A stretch of DNA of 64,000 nucleotides from Scytonema millei VB511283. Its GTDB lineage: Bacteria > Cyanobacteriota > Cyanobacteriia > Cyanobacteriales > Chroococcidiopsidaceae. Under the pieces are notes generated by a model. The model was not told where the DNA came from. It made no database searches and saw only the letters and a list, made by a program, of their open reading frames with translations. A program made the position numbers and the translations under genes. The stretch is from the NCBI RefSeq assembly GCF_000817735.3, contig NZ_JTJC03000001.1:629710-693709 (forward strand). Reading direction: 5' to 3'. This document shows, in pieces, positions 10,501 through 18,580 of the stretch (its first letter is position 1; every line of letters begins with the position of its first letter).

Positions 10501-10730
10501 TAGAGGATCAGGCAACAGATAGAGCTTTTCGGATCGGTCAGAAGAAGAATGTTTTCGTACATAAATTTGTCGCAATGGGTACTTTAGAAGAACGCATTGA
10601 CCAAATGATTGCTGATAAGAAAAAGCTGTCTTCTGCGATTGTTGGCAATGATGAATCTTGGCTGACAGAACTCGATAATGAAGCATTTAAGCAACTAATT
10701 GCATTAAATAAAACTGCAATATTGGAGTAG
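7563..10730 (+). CDS. SNF2-family DEAD/DEAH-box helicase
   Basis: This 1055-residue SNF2 ATPase has an N-terminal helicase-associated region (about residues 1-540), motif I ADDMGLGKS near residue 602, motif II DEAQ near 705, LTGTPVENRL (motif III) and motif VI QATDRAFRIGQKK in the C-terminal lobe. Bacterial SNF2 proteins move along duplex DNA and remodel protein-DNA or RNA polymerase complexes; the precise role here is unknown. It starts 18 bases after the kinase stop and is followed 5 bases later by a SWIM zinc-finger gene. That pairing is common and suggests a two-component DNA-remodelling unit. Confidence 0.93.
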   Translation: MKIIHGTWIPSAEADFIQAGAFYLWVETSTVQKRRNTDRRTHPFHLASADLEAFLTEQLGIVSATYGKTNARISTKYFALPTARDRPLPSPELARYLDDIDPENEEFAYWAIACYLVNTSVKTNSYSYSQVSNIIKLLNDIHFLALNNANEIQFGSDLVFWYHYTQSFKEIILKDQYIPALKYHELQITKSKRKQASHTFDIYPAWEIISEQYDAIVQKYVDYMPAICTAGRANISDRVEFFTPETLLRHFSEYLLQDIVTHTPSTSAFDSLISDSLLQKCFQSNNTPQQSDRALIEYKQWYAWKEKIARTQTAMAFDLCFQLQEAPADRVDNWNIDFLVAAKQDPSLKLTLADYWGMNQRAKKAWFKHLGTDFEANLLLNLGYAARMYPLLWEGLETDRPIGLPLSLSQAFEFLKENAWVLEDAGYKVIVPAWWTPEGRCRAKIRLKTSSRGAKSTTTNQGYFSLDSLVQYQYELAIGGEAVTQKEWQQLVNAKTPLVQFRGQWIELDQDKMRQMLEFWQSQAKEQPEMSLLDLMKLVASEDELEVDHDDALEKMMAKLQDKSKLEPISDPPQLQGTLREYQKRGVAWLQYLEALGINGCLADDMGLGKSVQVITRIINEKEAIATPPTLLIAPTSVVGNWLREIAKFAPHLQAIVHHGSDRLKDEAEFKATCLKHDVVITSFTLTRKDEKLLSSVTWQRIVIDEAQNIKNPKAAQTRTILKLQAKHRLALTGTPVENRLLDLWSIFNFLNPGYLGKEAQFRKSFEIPIQKDNSKVKSSSLKKLVEPFILRRVKTDRAIINDLPDKVEQNLYCNLTKEQASLYEAVVKDVSKQIEESEGIQRKGLILSTLLKLKQVCNHPAQFLQDGSEFSPERSHKLSRLVEMVEEAIAEGESMLIFSQFKEICDPLDKYLKHNCHYNTYYIHGGTNRNKREEAIAEFQDPETEPSVFVLSLKAGGVGITLTKANHVFHFDRWWNPAVEDQATDRAFRIGQKKNVFVHKFVAMGTLEERIDQMIADKKKLSSAIVGNDESWLTELDNEAFKQLIALNKTAILE

Positions 10731-10735
10731 CGATT

Positions 10736-11575
10736 GTGGCGAAATTTAGTCGAACTTGGTGGGGTAAGCGTTTTATTGAAGCCTTAGAAGCATTCAGCGA
10801 CTCAGGGAGGTTGGGGCGTGGACGTTCCTATGCTAGCAATGGTAAAATCATTGAATATAAAATTGACGGCAACAAAATTACGGCTAAGGTAAGAGGTTCG
10901 ATTAATCCCTATTTTGGGGTATATAAAGAACCAAAATACGATACGAAATTTGAAATTACAGCAATTGACAAAGCGAGTTGGTCAAAGGCAATTAAATACG
11001 TTTCTTCTAAAGCAAGTTTTGTGTCAAAATTGTTAATGAATGAAGTGCCAGACAGTATTGACTCAGCTTTTGCCGACTTAGGATTGCATTTACTACCACA
11101 TAGTAGAAAAGATTTCAAGACTAGCTGTAGTTGTCCCGATTATGCGAATCCTTGCAAACATATTGCAGGTGTTTATTACTTAGTTGCATCTCAACTCGAC
11201 CATAACCCATTTCTTTTATTTGAATTGCGGGGATTATCTAAGGAAGAATTGCAGTCAGAACTCGTGAAATCTCCTTTAGGAAAGGTTCTATCCTCCGAGT
11301 TAACTACTAAAGAAATTCCCTTAGTATCGGCAGCATCTTATTATACACAACTCGAACAAGTGCCTGTAACCGAACAGATAAATTCCAGAGAATTTTGGTT
11401 TGGGACTAAGCGCCTACCATCAAATATTGAAGTAGCCGAACCAGCGATGATTCCAGCAATTACAATTAAAAAACAGGGAGACTACCCCGCTTTTTGGCAA
11501 AAAGATACTTCCTTTATTACGGTAATGGAAGAATTGTATCAAAGAGTGAGAACGAAAAATAAAGATGTTATGTAA
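10736..11575 (+). CDS. SWIM zinc-finger protein
   Basis: This 279-residue protein starts at GTG 10736, 5 bases after the SNF2 gene. The zinc motif CSCPDYANPCKH (CxC...CxH, the SWIM signature) lies at about residues 129-140; the rest is poorly conserved. SWIM domains bind DNA or protein, and in bacteria they often sit beside SNF2 helicases, where they are thought to supply targeting. Spacing and strand support co-transcription with the helicase. Confidence 0.88.
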   Translation: MAKFSRTWWGKRFIEALEAFSDSGRLGRGRSYASNGKIIEYKIDGNKITAKVRGSINPYFGVYKEPKYDTKFEITAIDKASWSKAIKYVSSKASFVSKLLMNEVPDSIDSAFADLGLHLLPHSRKDFKTSCSCPDYANPCKHIAGVYYLVASQLDHNPFLLFELRGLSKEELQSELVKSPLGKVLSSELTTKEIPLVSAASYYTQLEQVPVTEQINSREFWFGTKRLPSNIEVAEPAMIPAITIKKQGDYPAFWQKDTSFITVMEELYQRVRTKNKDVM

Positions 11576-11815
11576 AGCGTTTGAGAGTAGGAGCATTCAT
11601 AGGAGCGATCGCCTTCACAACTTTACTTGGATCGTAAAACTTTGTCCATTAGACTAACCAGTACTCGCCCCTTCGCTTGCGATCGCCATGTAGGATATCA
11701 TAATGATTGATATTTGATTCTGGCTAGATAAGATACTCGTTGTCTCTAAGTAAAAAGCGCACTTTCTCAATATTGTCGCCAGCAGAGTTGCGAATTGCCT
11801 CTCGCGACTCTCAAA

Positions 11816-12196
11816 TCAAGTCAGATCGTAAGGACGTTCGGTATCATCTTCACCCATATATTCGCCATTTTGAATTTCTAGTAAAATTAGCGGAATTGCC
11901 CCAGGATTTTCAATACTGTGTAGCGTTGCTACAGGTACGTATGTAGATTCATTGCGATGTAGCAACTTATCTTCATCACCGCAATTAATTTTAGCCGTAC
12001 CAGAAACAACAACCCAATGTTCGCTACGATGATAGTGAATTTGTGGTTTAATTCGGTGCTTTGGCTTAATTTCAATCCGATTAATTCTATAAGTTTTTCC
12101 TTCTTCTATTACCTCAACTAAACCCCAATATCTCTGACCTGCGTGTGGAGAGGATTCGATCGCATCTAACTGAGCTTGATTCCCGTTATTGGTCAT
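11816..12196 (-). CDS. Cupin, mannose-6-phosphate isomerase type II C-terminal-like
   Basis: This small single-cupin protein contains PQIHYHRSEHWVVVSGTA (cupin motif 1 with metal-binding His residues and a Glu) and VATLHSIENPG (motif 2 His). It resembles the C-terminal half of bifunctional mannose-1-phosphate guanylyltransferase/isomerase proteins. Free-standing versions may isomerise or epimerise sugar phosphates; no substrate can be read from the sequence. I place the start at the ATG at 12196 (MTNNGNQ); the frame is open to 12220 with a further ATG. Confidence 0.8.
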   Translation of the reverse strand: MTNNGNQAQLDAIESSPHAGQRYWGLVEVIEEGKTYRINRIEIKPKHRIKPQIHYHRSEHWVVVSGTAKINCGDEDKLLHRNESTYVPVATLHSIENPGAIPLILLEIQNGEYMGEDDTERPYDLT

Positions 12197-12419
12197 AAAT
12201 AGCCTGAAAATAAACATCAATCGCCATTATTAGCAGAAGTATGGCATTTCAGCTCTGGAAGAGTAGGTTGGTTAACGAAATCTTCAAATTTGTTTAAACT
12301 TCAAAATGCACTCTTCACAATCGGCTGTTTGGGTATTAAGCTGAACTAGTTTCAACCCGATAAAAACTTCGTTGCTAAAACTGCGGTATTTCGAGCTAAA
12401 TATCTCGATCGACTCATTA

Positions 12420-12629
12420 CTACAAATCTTCCGCGTCTGTATTTTCTTCAGGAGATTCAGAAACTTTCTTGTGCCGATCCTCCTTCCATCTTCCAGTTTT
12501 TCTTGCTGCGTCTGTGAGTAAGTATTCAATTTGAGCATTGACACTTCTGAGTTCGTCAGCCGACCATTTTTCTAATACTTCATACAGTTTTAGATCTAGA
12601 CGTAGCAAGAATCTTTTTTTTTGACTCAT
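12420..12629 (-). CDS. Arc-like ribbon-helix-helix DNA-binding protein
   Basis: This 69-residue protein begins [19 protein letters not shown] and continues [14 protein letters not shown], the beta strand and two helices of an Arc/MetJ-type fold. Its basic N-terminal strand would contact the DNA major groove, and the tail after residue 48 is charged and probably disordered. Its ATG overlaps the stop of the SPFH gene (ATGA), so translation is coupled. It may repress its own operon: two direct repeats lie upstream of the SPFH gene. An overlapping 86-residue frame at 12284-12544 is not considered real. Confidence 0.8.
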   Translation of the reverse strand: MSQKKRFLLRLDLKLYEVLEKWSADELRSVNAQIEYLLTDAARKTGRWKEDRHKKVSESPEENTDAEDL

Positions 12630-13561
12630 GTATACAAACTACCAGTATTGACTACAGGCTGAGCATTTTGTTCCGAGGTTAAAACCACGAGTAAATTATT
12701 CACCATCGTAGCTTTGCGTTCCTCATCCAATTCGACGATTTGTTGTTCGCTCAACCTTCTCAATGCTTCGTCAACCATCCCCACAGCACTATCGACAATC
12801 TGTCGTCGAGCATCAATGATTGCTTTCGCTTGTTGGCGGCGGAGCATTGCTTGAGCAATTTCTGGCGCATAGGCAAGGTGAGACAACCTAGCTTCAATAA
12901 TCTCTACTCCTGCGACTTCTAAGCGTGCTTGTAACTCTTGTTGAAGCGATCGCGATACTTCGTCAGGAATGCCTCGCAGCGAAGGTATACTCTCATCATC
13001 ACCTGTGTCATAGGGGTAGCGGATGGCTAAGGCACGAATTGCCGTTTCACTTTGGATGGCAACAAATTCTTCGTAGTCGTCTACTTCAAAATAAGATTTG
13101 GCTGAATCTACAACTTGCCACACCACCACAGCTGCAATTTCAATGGGACTGCCTTGAGCGTCGTTGACTTTAAGAATTTTGCTGTTAAAGTTGCGTACTC
13201 GCAAAGAAATCTTGCGTTTGCGGGTAAAAGGGTTAGTCCACCAAAAGCCTGCTTCTCTAGCGCTACCAGCATAACGACCCAAAAATGTTACTACAACTGC
13301 TTGGTTTGGTTCCACCGTAAAGAACCCCGAAAATGTGGGAATAATGACTGCTATTAAAGTTGCTCCCAGCCATGCACCTATTTCTGCCGTGGTGTCTTCT
13401 CCCAGTAAATCGGTAATTTTCAGCGTTCTCCCTAATATTGCTTCCCATCCTTGGATAGTCGTCCACAACCACCAAACAGCCAAAATTGCGATCGCCCCCA
13501 GTACTACCAGCGCCACAAAACCATCAACCTTAAAGGCAGGACGCTCTTTTAATCTCTCCAT
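12626..13561 (-). CDS. SPFH/Band 7 membrane protein
   Basis: There are two N-terminal membrane segments (about residues 11-30 and 60-80), then an SPFH domain ([18 protein letters not shown] onward) and a helical region with [25 protein letters not shown], as in stomatin/prohibitin-like proteins. Such proteins form ring or cage assemblies in membranes and recruit partners. The ATG at 13561 is preceded 8 bases upstream by AGGAG, which settles the start; the frame itself is open to 13579. It is co-translated with the Arc-like protein. Confidence 0.9.
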   Translation of the reverse strand: MERLKERPAFKVDGFVALVVLGAIAILAVWWLWTTIQGWEAILGRTLKITDLLGEDTTAEIGAWLGATLIAVIIPTFSGFFTVEPNQAVVVTFLGRYAGSAREAGFWWTNPFTRKRKISLRVRNFNSKILKVNDAQGSPIEIAAVVVWQVVDSAKSYFEVDDYEEFVAIQSETAIRALAIRYPYDTGDDESIPSLRGIPDEVSRSLQQELQARLEVAGVEIIEARLSHLAYAPEIAQAMLRRQQAKAIIDARRQIVDSAVGMVDEALRRLSEQQIVELDEERKATMVNNLLVVLTSEQNAQPVVNTGSLYT

Positions 13562-13590
13562 ATTCCGTACTCCTAACAATTTTTATGAAT

Positions 13591-13660
13591 TGATACCAAT
13601 GTGATATCGCGATAATATGCCAGCATTTATTTGATGTCAATGTGATATCATGGTAGTATG
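13591..13660 (-). promoter_or_regulatory. Two direct repeats, candidate operator of the SPFH/Arc operon
   Basis: Two 29-base units at 13591-13619 and 13632-13660 match at 23 positions, and all six differences are transitions. Both share CAATGTGATATC, which contains the palindrome GATATC. The 41-base period is close to four helical turns. They lie 30-100 bases upstream of the SPFH start, where a promoter would be, and suit tandem binding by a ribbon-helix-helix dimer. Confidence 0.5.
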
Positions 13661-13837
13661 ATGTCTGCTCGTACCAAGTTCGAGAAAATTTGGTACGCAG
13701 ATGGATGCGGATGTTGGCGCAACCAACACGAACGGGTACGCGGATGGACAGATGACTGGTGACGACTCCCGACTCCCGACTCCCGACTCACTTGCTAAAG
13801 TATTGAAGTGTAATCATCAGAGCGGCAAATAAAAGAT

Positions 13838-15322
13838 ATGACTACTGCTGCACCGACAAAAACTAAATATGAGGCGATTATTGGTTTAGAAACCCATTGC
13901 CAGCTGAATACAAACACGAAAATTTTTTCGAGCAGTTCTACAGAGTTTGGTTCGCCTCCAAATACAAATATCGATCCGATTTGTATGGGTTTACCTGGGG
14001 TGTTGCCCGTATTGAATGAGAAGGTATTGGAATACGCAGTGAAGGCGGGTTTGGCGTTAAATTGCCAAATTGCATCTTATAGCAAGTTCGATCGCAAACA
14101 GTATTTTTATCCTGACTTACCGAAGAATTATCAAATTTCTCAGTATGACTTGCCAATTGCCCAACACGGTTGGTTAGAAATCGAACTTGTGGATGCAGAT
14201 AATAATCCCATCCGCAAGCGTATTGGGATCACGCGCTTGCATATGGAAGAGGATGCGGGCAAGTTGGTACATGGGGGGAGCGATCGCCTGTCTGGTTCGA
14301 CTTACTCTTTGGTAGACTACAACCGTGCTGGCGTGCCTTTGGTAGAAATTGTTTCAGAACCCGATATGCGATCTGGACAAGAAGCGGCGGAATATGCTCA
14401 AGAGTTGCGGCGGATCTTGCGCTATTTGGGTGTCAGTGATGGCAATATGCAAGAGGGTTCTTTGCGTTGCGACGTGAATATCTCCGTGCGTCCTGTCGGA
14501 CAAAAAGAGTTTGGCACGAAGGTAGAAATTAAAAATATGAACTCGTTCAACGCCATTCAACGGGCGATTGAATACGAGATCGAACGACAAATTGCAGCTG
14601 TAGAGTCTGGAGAAAGAATAATTCAAGAAACCAGGCTATGGGAAGAAGGCAGCCAACGCACTGTGAGTATGCGGACTAAAGAGGGTTCTAGCGATTACCG
14701 CTATTTCCCCGAACCCGATTTAGCGCCGATTGAAGTTTCCAAAGCACAATTGGAACAATGGCGGGTTGAGTTGCCAGAATTACCAGCCCAAAAACGCCAT
14801 CGTTATGAAAGCGAACTAGGGCTTTCTGCCTACGACACCCGCGTATTAACTGACGAGCGAGCGGTATCGGAATATTTTGAAGCGACGGTAGCGGCTGGAG
14901 CCTCGGCAAAACAAGCTGCTAACTGGATCATGGGAGATATTGCGGCTTACCTGAATAGCAATAAACTCAGTATTGGTGAAATTGCGCTTAAACCAAAAAC
15001 GCTAGCAGAATTGATCCAGTTAATTGAAGGCAATACAATCAGCGGCAAAATTGCTAAAGATATCTTGCCTGAACTGCTAACTCAAGGTGGTTCGGCGAAG
15101 GAGCTAGTAGAACGTAAAGGATTAATCCAAATTTCCGATCGCAGCGCCATAGAAGCGATCGTCGAGCAAGTGATTGCAGCAAATCCCAAAGAACTAGAAC
15201 AGTACCGCAACGGTAAAACCAAGCTTCTCGGCTTCTTTGTCGGACAAGTGCTGAAGCAAACAGGCGGACGTGCCGATCCGAAACTGACAAACCAACTGTT
15301 AGCGGAAAAGCTGAATGGGTAA
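13838..15322 (+). CDS. gatB: Asp/Glu-tRNA amidotransferase subunit B
   Basis: GatB of the GatCAB complex, which amidates Glu-tRNA(Gln) and Asp-tRNA(Asn). It begins [20 protein letters not shown] and contains [12 protein letters not shown] and the kinase-like core ([10 protein letters not shown]), followed by the YqeY-like tail domain. The length of 494 residues is normal and the gene looks intact. It is a single gene whose spacer downstream carries simple repeats and a candidate sRNA. Confidence 0.97.
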   Translation: MTTAAPTKTKYEAIIGLETHCQLNTNTKIFSSSSTEFGSPPNTNIDPICMGLPGVLPVLNEKVLEYAVKAGLALNCQIASYSKFDRKQYFYPDLPKNYQISQYDLPIAQHGWLEIELVDADNNPIRKRIGITRLHMEEDAGKLVHGGSDRLSGSTYSLVDYNRAGVPLVEIVSEPDMRSGQEAAEYAQELRRILRYLGVSDGNMQEGSLRCDVNISVRPVGQKEFGTKVEIKNMNSFNAIQRAIEYEIERQIAAVESGERIIQETRLWEEGSQRTVSMRTKEGSSDYRYFPEPDLAPIEVSKAQLEQWRVELPELPAQKRHRYESELGLSAYDTRVLTDERAVSEYFEATVAAGASAKQAANWIMGDIAAYLNSNKLSIGEIALKPKTLAELIQLIEGNTISGKIAKDILPELLTQGGSAKELVERKGLIQISDRSAIEAIVEQVIAANPKELEQYRNGKTKLLGFFVGQVLKQTGGRADPKLTNQLLAEKLNG

Positions 15323-15464
15323 TGGGTAGTTGGTAGTTGGTAGTTGACGGTTGTTGGCTATCTGCGTACAGACTAAGGTATACCGCGTCTCTAGACCGAT
15401 TGCTGACAACTGACAACTGATAACTGAAAAAGGCAATTCTTCATCGGATCTTTAAGAAAATCCC
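15323..15464. other. Spacer with simple repeats after gatB
   Basis: It contains GTAGTTG triplicates and AACTGATAACTG runs, with no gene. The spacer continues into the candidate small RNA promoter at 15465. Confidence 0.6.
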
Positions 15465-15488
15465 GTAGAAAGCCGTAAGATTCTTTAC
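15465..15488 (+). promoter_or_regulatory. ntcA site: Overlapping NtcA-type sites
   Basis: A perfect GTA-N8-TAC lies at 15475-15488. An overlapping imperfect GTA-N8-TAA lies at 15465-15478. The imperfect site is 21 bases before the -10-like TATATT at 15500-15505, close to the spacing of class II NtcA activator promoters; the perfect site is closer (11 bases). Confidence 0.5.
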
Positions 15489-15511
15489 ACACCACCTGTT
15501 ATATTCTACTG

Positions 15512-15565
15512 AGTAGATGCACCCTGATGATTGGGAGAGTCACCGAACTGACTCTCTTTTTTTTT
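15512..15565 (+). ncRNA. Candidate NtcA-controlled small RNA (NsiR4-like)
   Basis: An orphan Rho-independent terminator (stem GAGAGTCA/TGACTCTC, 6-base loop, nine T) closes a short non-coding stretch behind a promoter with NtcA sites and a TATATT -10. The predicted transcript is about 54 bases with a single-stranded 5' part containing CCCTGATGATTGGG. NsiR4 is a widely conserved, NtcA-activated cyanobacterial sRNA that represses a glutamine synthetase inactivating factor; architecture and size agree, but the identity is from memory of the family and not checked. The start site is inferred from the -10 element. Confidence 0.5.
15535..15565 (+). terminator. Rho-independent terminator
   Basis: Perfect 8-base-pair stem GAGAGTCA / TGACTCTC, loop CCGAAC, followed by nine T residues. 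It is too far from gatB (over 200 bases) to be that gene's own simple terminator. Confidence 0.85.
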
Positions 15566-15818
15566 GGTCATTTGTCATTTGTCATTGGTCATTTGCCATT
15601 AAAAAGGAGGCAGGAGGCAGGAGCCAGGAGAAGATAGATAAAACACTCACCTCTTACTCCTCACCCCTCATCCCTCACTGATAACTGGTCACTGACAACT
15701 GGTCACTAGTTACTACTTTCTGCTCCCTGCTCCCTGCTCCCTGACAACCGCGATCGCCTGAAACTGCAAAAAAAATTAATAAGATAGTTTCTTATTAAGT
15801 TCTACGCGATCTGCTGTT
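15566..15818. other. Spacer with simple repeats before the AraC regulator
   Basis: Runs of GTCATTTGTCATT, AGGAGGCAGG, CTCCCTG and AACTGGTCACTG type repeats fill this stretch. No gene is seen. Confidence 0.6.
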
Positions 15819-16832
15819 ATGACTATTACTATTTCTCAGCAAGCCTACGACGAACTGTTTCATCAGGAGACGGTAGAGCGATACCTTCGGTCAGCTTCGC
15901 TAACGCAACACCCCGATCCCGACGATTTATTGGATGTCGTGTATCGATTTCCCCCAGCGTTAGGACAAGGTTACTGGCGAGAAATTCAATTGCGGGAAGG
16001 AATGCAGTTGACAATTGGAAATTTACAGATGCGCGATCGCATTATTACCGGAGCGCCAGAACGGGAAGATTGGTGGGAATATCACTTTCATTTTTCTGGA
16101 GAGCATCAAGACAGGTACAACTTAATATGTGGCGGACAATACGCACTTTATGGCAATGGTTTAGCTCCTCAAGAAATTTGGGATTGTTCGGGTAAAGAAC
16201 CATATTCTGAGATTCTGATCCACATACAGCCGGAGCTACTTTACTCCTTTGCTGGCGATCGCGAAGGAGAATTACCGCGCTGCTTGCAACCGTGGATTAG
16301 ACAGACTGAGCGCGAGCGTTATAGCCGTCTGGGAACTGCAACCCCTACCATGCAGACTGTAGCCAAACAAATCGTCCAGTGTCCCTACCAAGGAATTGCC
16401 AAGCGAGTTTACTTAGAAGGCAAGGTTTTGGAGTTAATGGGAATGCTGATTGCTGAGGAAATTGAAATTGGGGACGGCAAATACAATCCTTACTCTTTAA
16501 AATCTGATGCAGTAGATAGAATCCACCACGCCAGAGATATTTTGCTACAACGATTGGACGAGCCGCCAACTCTGGCAACACTGGCAAGACAAGTAGGACT
16601 CAACGAATGTACTTTAAAACGGGGCTTTCGGCAGATTTTCGGGACAACAGTATTCGGCTATCTACACAACTATCGTCTGGAGCAAGCACGGCAACTGCTA
16701 GAGGCAGGAACCTGGAGGGTGGGAGAAGCTGCTCAAATGGTCGGTTACAGGGATTTTACTGCTTTTGGCAGGGCTTTTTATAAGAAGTTTGGGATACGAC
16801 CACGCGACTGCATGAAAAAATATTCCGTTTGA
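15819..16832 (+). CDS. AraC-family regulator, PchR-like
   Basis: This 337-residue protein has a C-terminal AraC double helix-turn-helix: PPTLATLARQVGLNECTLKR and the second helix pair ending VGYRDFTAFGRAFYKKFGIRP. The N-terminal 230 residues are typical of PchR-like regulators, which in cyanobacteria often sit beside siderophore receptor genes and activate them when iron-siderophore is present. Its neighbour is a TonB receptor that is now a pseudogene, so its direct target here appears lost. The regulator itself looks intact. Confidence 0.87.
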   Translation: MTITISQQAYDELFHQETVERYLRSASLTQHPDPDDLLDVVYRFPPALGQGYWREIQLREGMQLTIGNLQMRDRIITGAPEREDWWEYHFHFSGEHQDRYNLICGGQYALYGNGLAPQEIWDCSGKEPYSEILIHIQPELLYSFAGDREGELPRCLQPWIRQTERERYSRLGTATPTMQTVAKQIVQCPYQGIAKRVYLEGKVLELMGMLIAEEIEIGDGKYNPYSLKSDAVDRIHHARDILLQRLDEPPTLATLARQVGLNECTLKRGFRQIFGTTVFGYLHNYRLEQARQLLEAGTWRVGEAAQMVGYRDFTAFGRAFYKKFGIRPRDCMKKYSV

Positions 16833-17570
16833 GCCGAAAAGATATTCCGTTTAAGCCGAATTACGATCGCTTGAGTATCATTTGTTTCCTGTAAGCTAAC
16901 TGAGAGAAATTCCTAGCAAGTTTATAGGTGTGGGTTGTGAAGTTGAAATTGTGGTGGCGATCGCTATTGTTAGCAGGTATGTTTTCTGTTGTGGCTGTTC
17001 CAGCAGTATTGATAGAAAACAGAGTTTTTGCTCAGTCACCCGCAAGTCATGCATCACCCATAACTGTCACCGGAGTAAGGCTGAACCAAACAGATAGTGG
17101 TTTAGAAGTGTTATTGGAAACTACAAGCAAGCAGCCACTCAGTGTTGTGACTTCCGGCTACGAGAAAACTTTTGTTGCCAATATTCTCAATACTCGGTTA
17201 GCACTACCAGAAGGCAAAAGCTTTCGTCAAGAAAACTTAACTGGAGGAATAGCAGTTGTCAGCGTCACTCAGCAGGGAGTCAATAGTATTAGGGTAAGTG
17301 CGATCGGTTCGGTGGGATTACCAACGGCAAAGTTGAGACAGAGTATTGGCAGTACCCTTCTCAGTTTAACTGCGACGATCGCTCCCACAGCCCAAACACA
17401 CACCTGAGCCAGCAGTACCAGCAACTCTAACTCAGCCAGAGGCGATCCCACCAGAAACAGAAGAAATACCCCCACCAGTTACACCCGACGCACAACCAGA
17501 GGGATCGGCACAAGGGGACAAATAAATTGAAATTGTGGTGACAGGGGAGCAAGATGGGTATCTTGTACCC

Positions 17571-18580
17571 ACGTGAGTTCGACGGGGTTATAAGACAGCA
17601 GAAGGGAGAGCAGGCAAGCCTTTGGGTTTTAGATCGAGAGAGGGTTTTTGAGGCAAATAAGTATAAGCAGTCAATCCAGCCAACAAATTGACCAGGAAAT
17701 TCCAGATGCTTCTATGTCGGGAATGCTCGATTTGAGAAATATTTTTGAGCTGGTCATTAACCGTTTCTATCAAGGCTCGCTTCCGCAAGAGAATTTTGTC
17801 AATTAACTTGACCAACTGTTGCTTCATCTTTGTCTTGCGGCGTGTAATTAACTCCACCCCTTGCTGATAGAGTTTTTCAAACAGTTTTTGAGTTATGTAA
17901 CCGCGATCGCCAAATAACTTCCCAATGATGTCTTGAGTTAGGTCAGGCACAGGCTTGCGATCATCTACATTGCCTGGGGTCAGCTTGAAGGCAAGCAACT
18001 CACCTCGTTCGTTAATAATCAAGTGCAGCTTAAACCCGTAGTGCCACCCGACCGAATTTTTGCTCCAACCTACCAAGCCTTCAAACACACGATGGCTTTT
18101 GGAGCGGTAAGGATGGCATACCTCAATCGGAGTCGAATCAATGAATGCAATGCCAGTCACCTCCCCCTTACGGGTCTGCACAAAGCAGCACAATAGCATC
18201 AACGACCAAGGCATCAATTCGACAAAACGATTATAGCTGACCAAATGAGGAAAAGCTTTACGCCAACTTGGTAGAACTTGTAGCGTGTAGAATTCTTTGA
18301 ATGTACGATAGCCAGAGCCATGAAAAGCAATCACAATTGTCATGACCTCACTTAAGCTTAATCGAGAGCGACACAACCGTTCTCCACAACTTGCTGTCAA
18401 CAGAGGCTGTTGCTGCCAATGTTGTTCAAAGCTTTGATAGAAGTCGTCTACCTCACAAAAAATTTAAGTCACATCGCTTGGGATACAATGGTGCTATTCA
18501 TGATTGAGACCTATCACTGTGTATTTTGAGCATAGGTCTCTTTTTCCTTTTTGGCTCATCTCCCACCGTCGAACTCACGT
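17571..18580. mobile_element. IS982-family insertion sequence
   Basis: It is bounded by a perfect 15-base terminal inverted repeat (ACGTGAGTTCGACGG at the left, its complement at the right) and is 1010 bases long, normal for IS982. It carries a single transposase gene on the minus strand and splits a TonB receptor gene. A target duplication cannot be called cleanly because the outer ACGT is itself palindromic and plug sequence is missing at the junction. Confidence 0.85.
17588..18400 (-). CDS. IS982-family transposase
   Basis: A DDE transposase with LSLSEVMTIVIAFHGSGYRTFKEFY near the N-terminus. The catalytic residues appear complete: Asp in AFIDSTPIE, Asp in LFGDRGYI and Glu in KRALIETVNDQLKN. 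The frame extends upstream of 18400 with residues resembling the family N-terminus (VDDFYQSFEQHW), but no ATG, GTG or TTG exists there in frame; the first usable start is TTG 18400. The full-length start codon may therefore be mutated, and activity is uncertain. Confidence 0.85.
   Translation of the reverse strand: MTASCGERLCRSRLSLSEVMTIVIAFHGSGYRTFKEFYTLQVLPSWRKAFPHLVSYNRFVELMPWSLMLLCCFVQTRKGEVTGIAFIDSTPIEVCHPYRSKSHRVFEGLVGWSKNSVGWHYGFKLHLIINERGELLAFKLTPGNVDDRKPVPDLTQDIIGKLFGDRGYITQKLFEKLYQQGVELITRRKTKMKQQLVKLIDKILLRKRALIETVNDQLKNISQIEHSRHRSIWNFLVNLLAGLTAYTYLPQKPSLDLKPKGLPALPSAVL

Noticed and set aside
11576-11815. A short gene between the SWIM and cupin genes
   Set aside because: A plus-strand frame from 11740 runs into the antisense of the cupin gene and resembles nothing; the rest holds two HIP1 sites only.
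12284-12544. 86-residue minus-strand frame overlapping the Arc-like gene
   Set aside because: It overlaps the recognised ribbon-helix-helix gene in another frame, has no family resemblance and no ribosome site.
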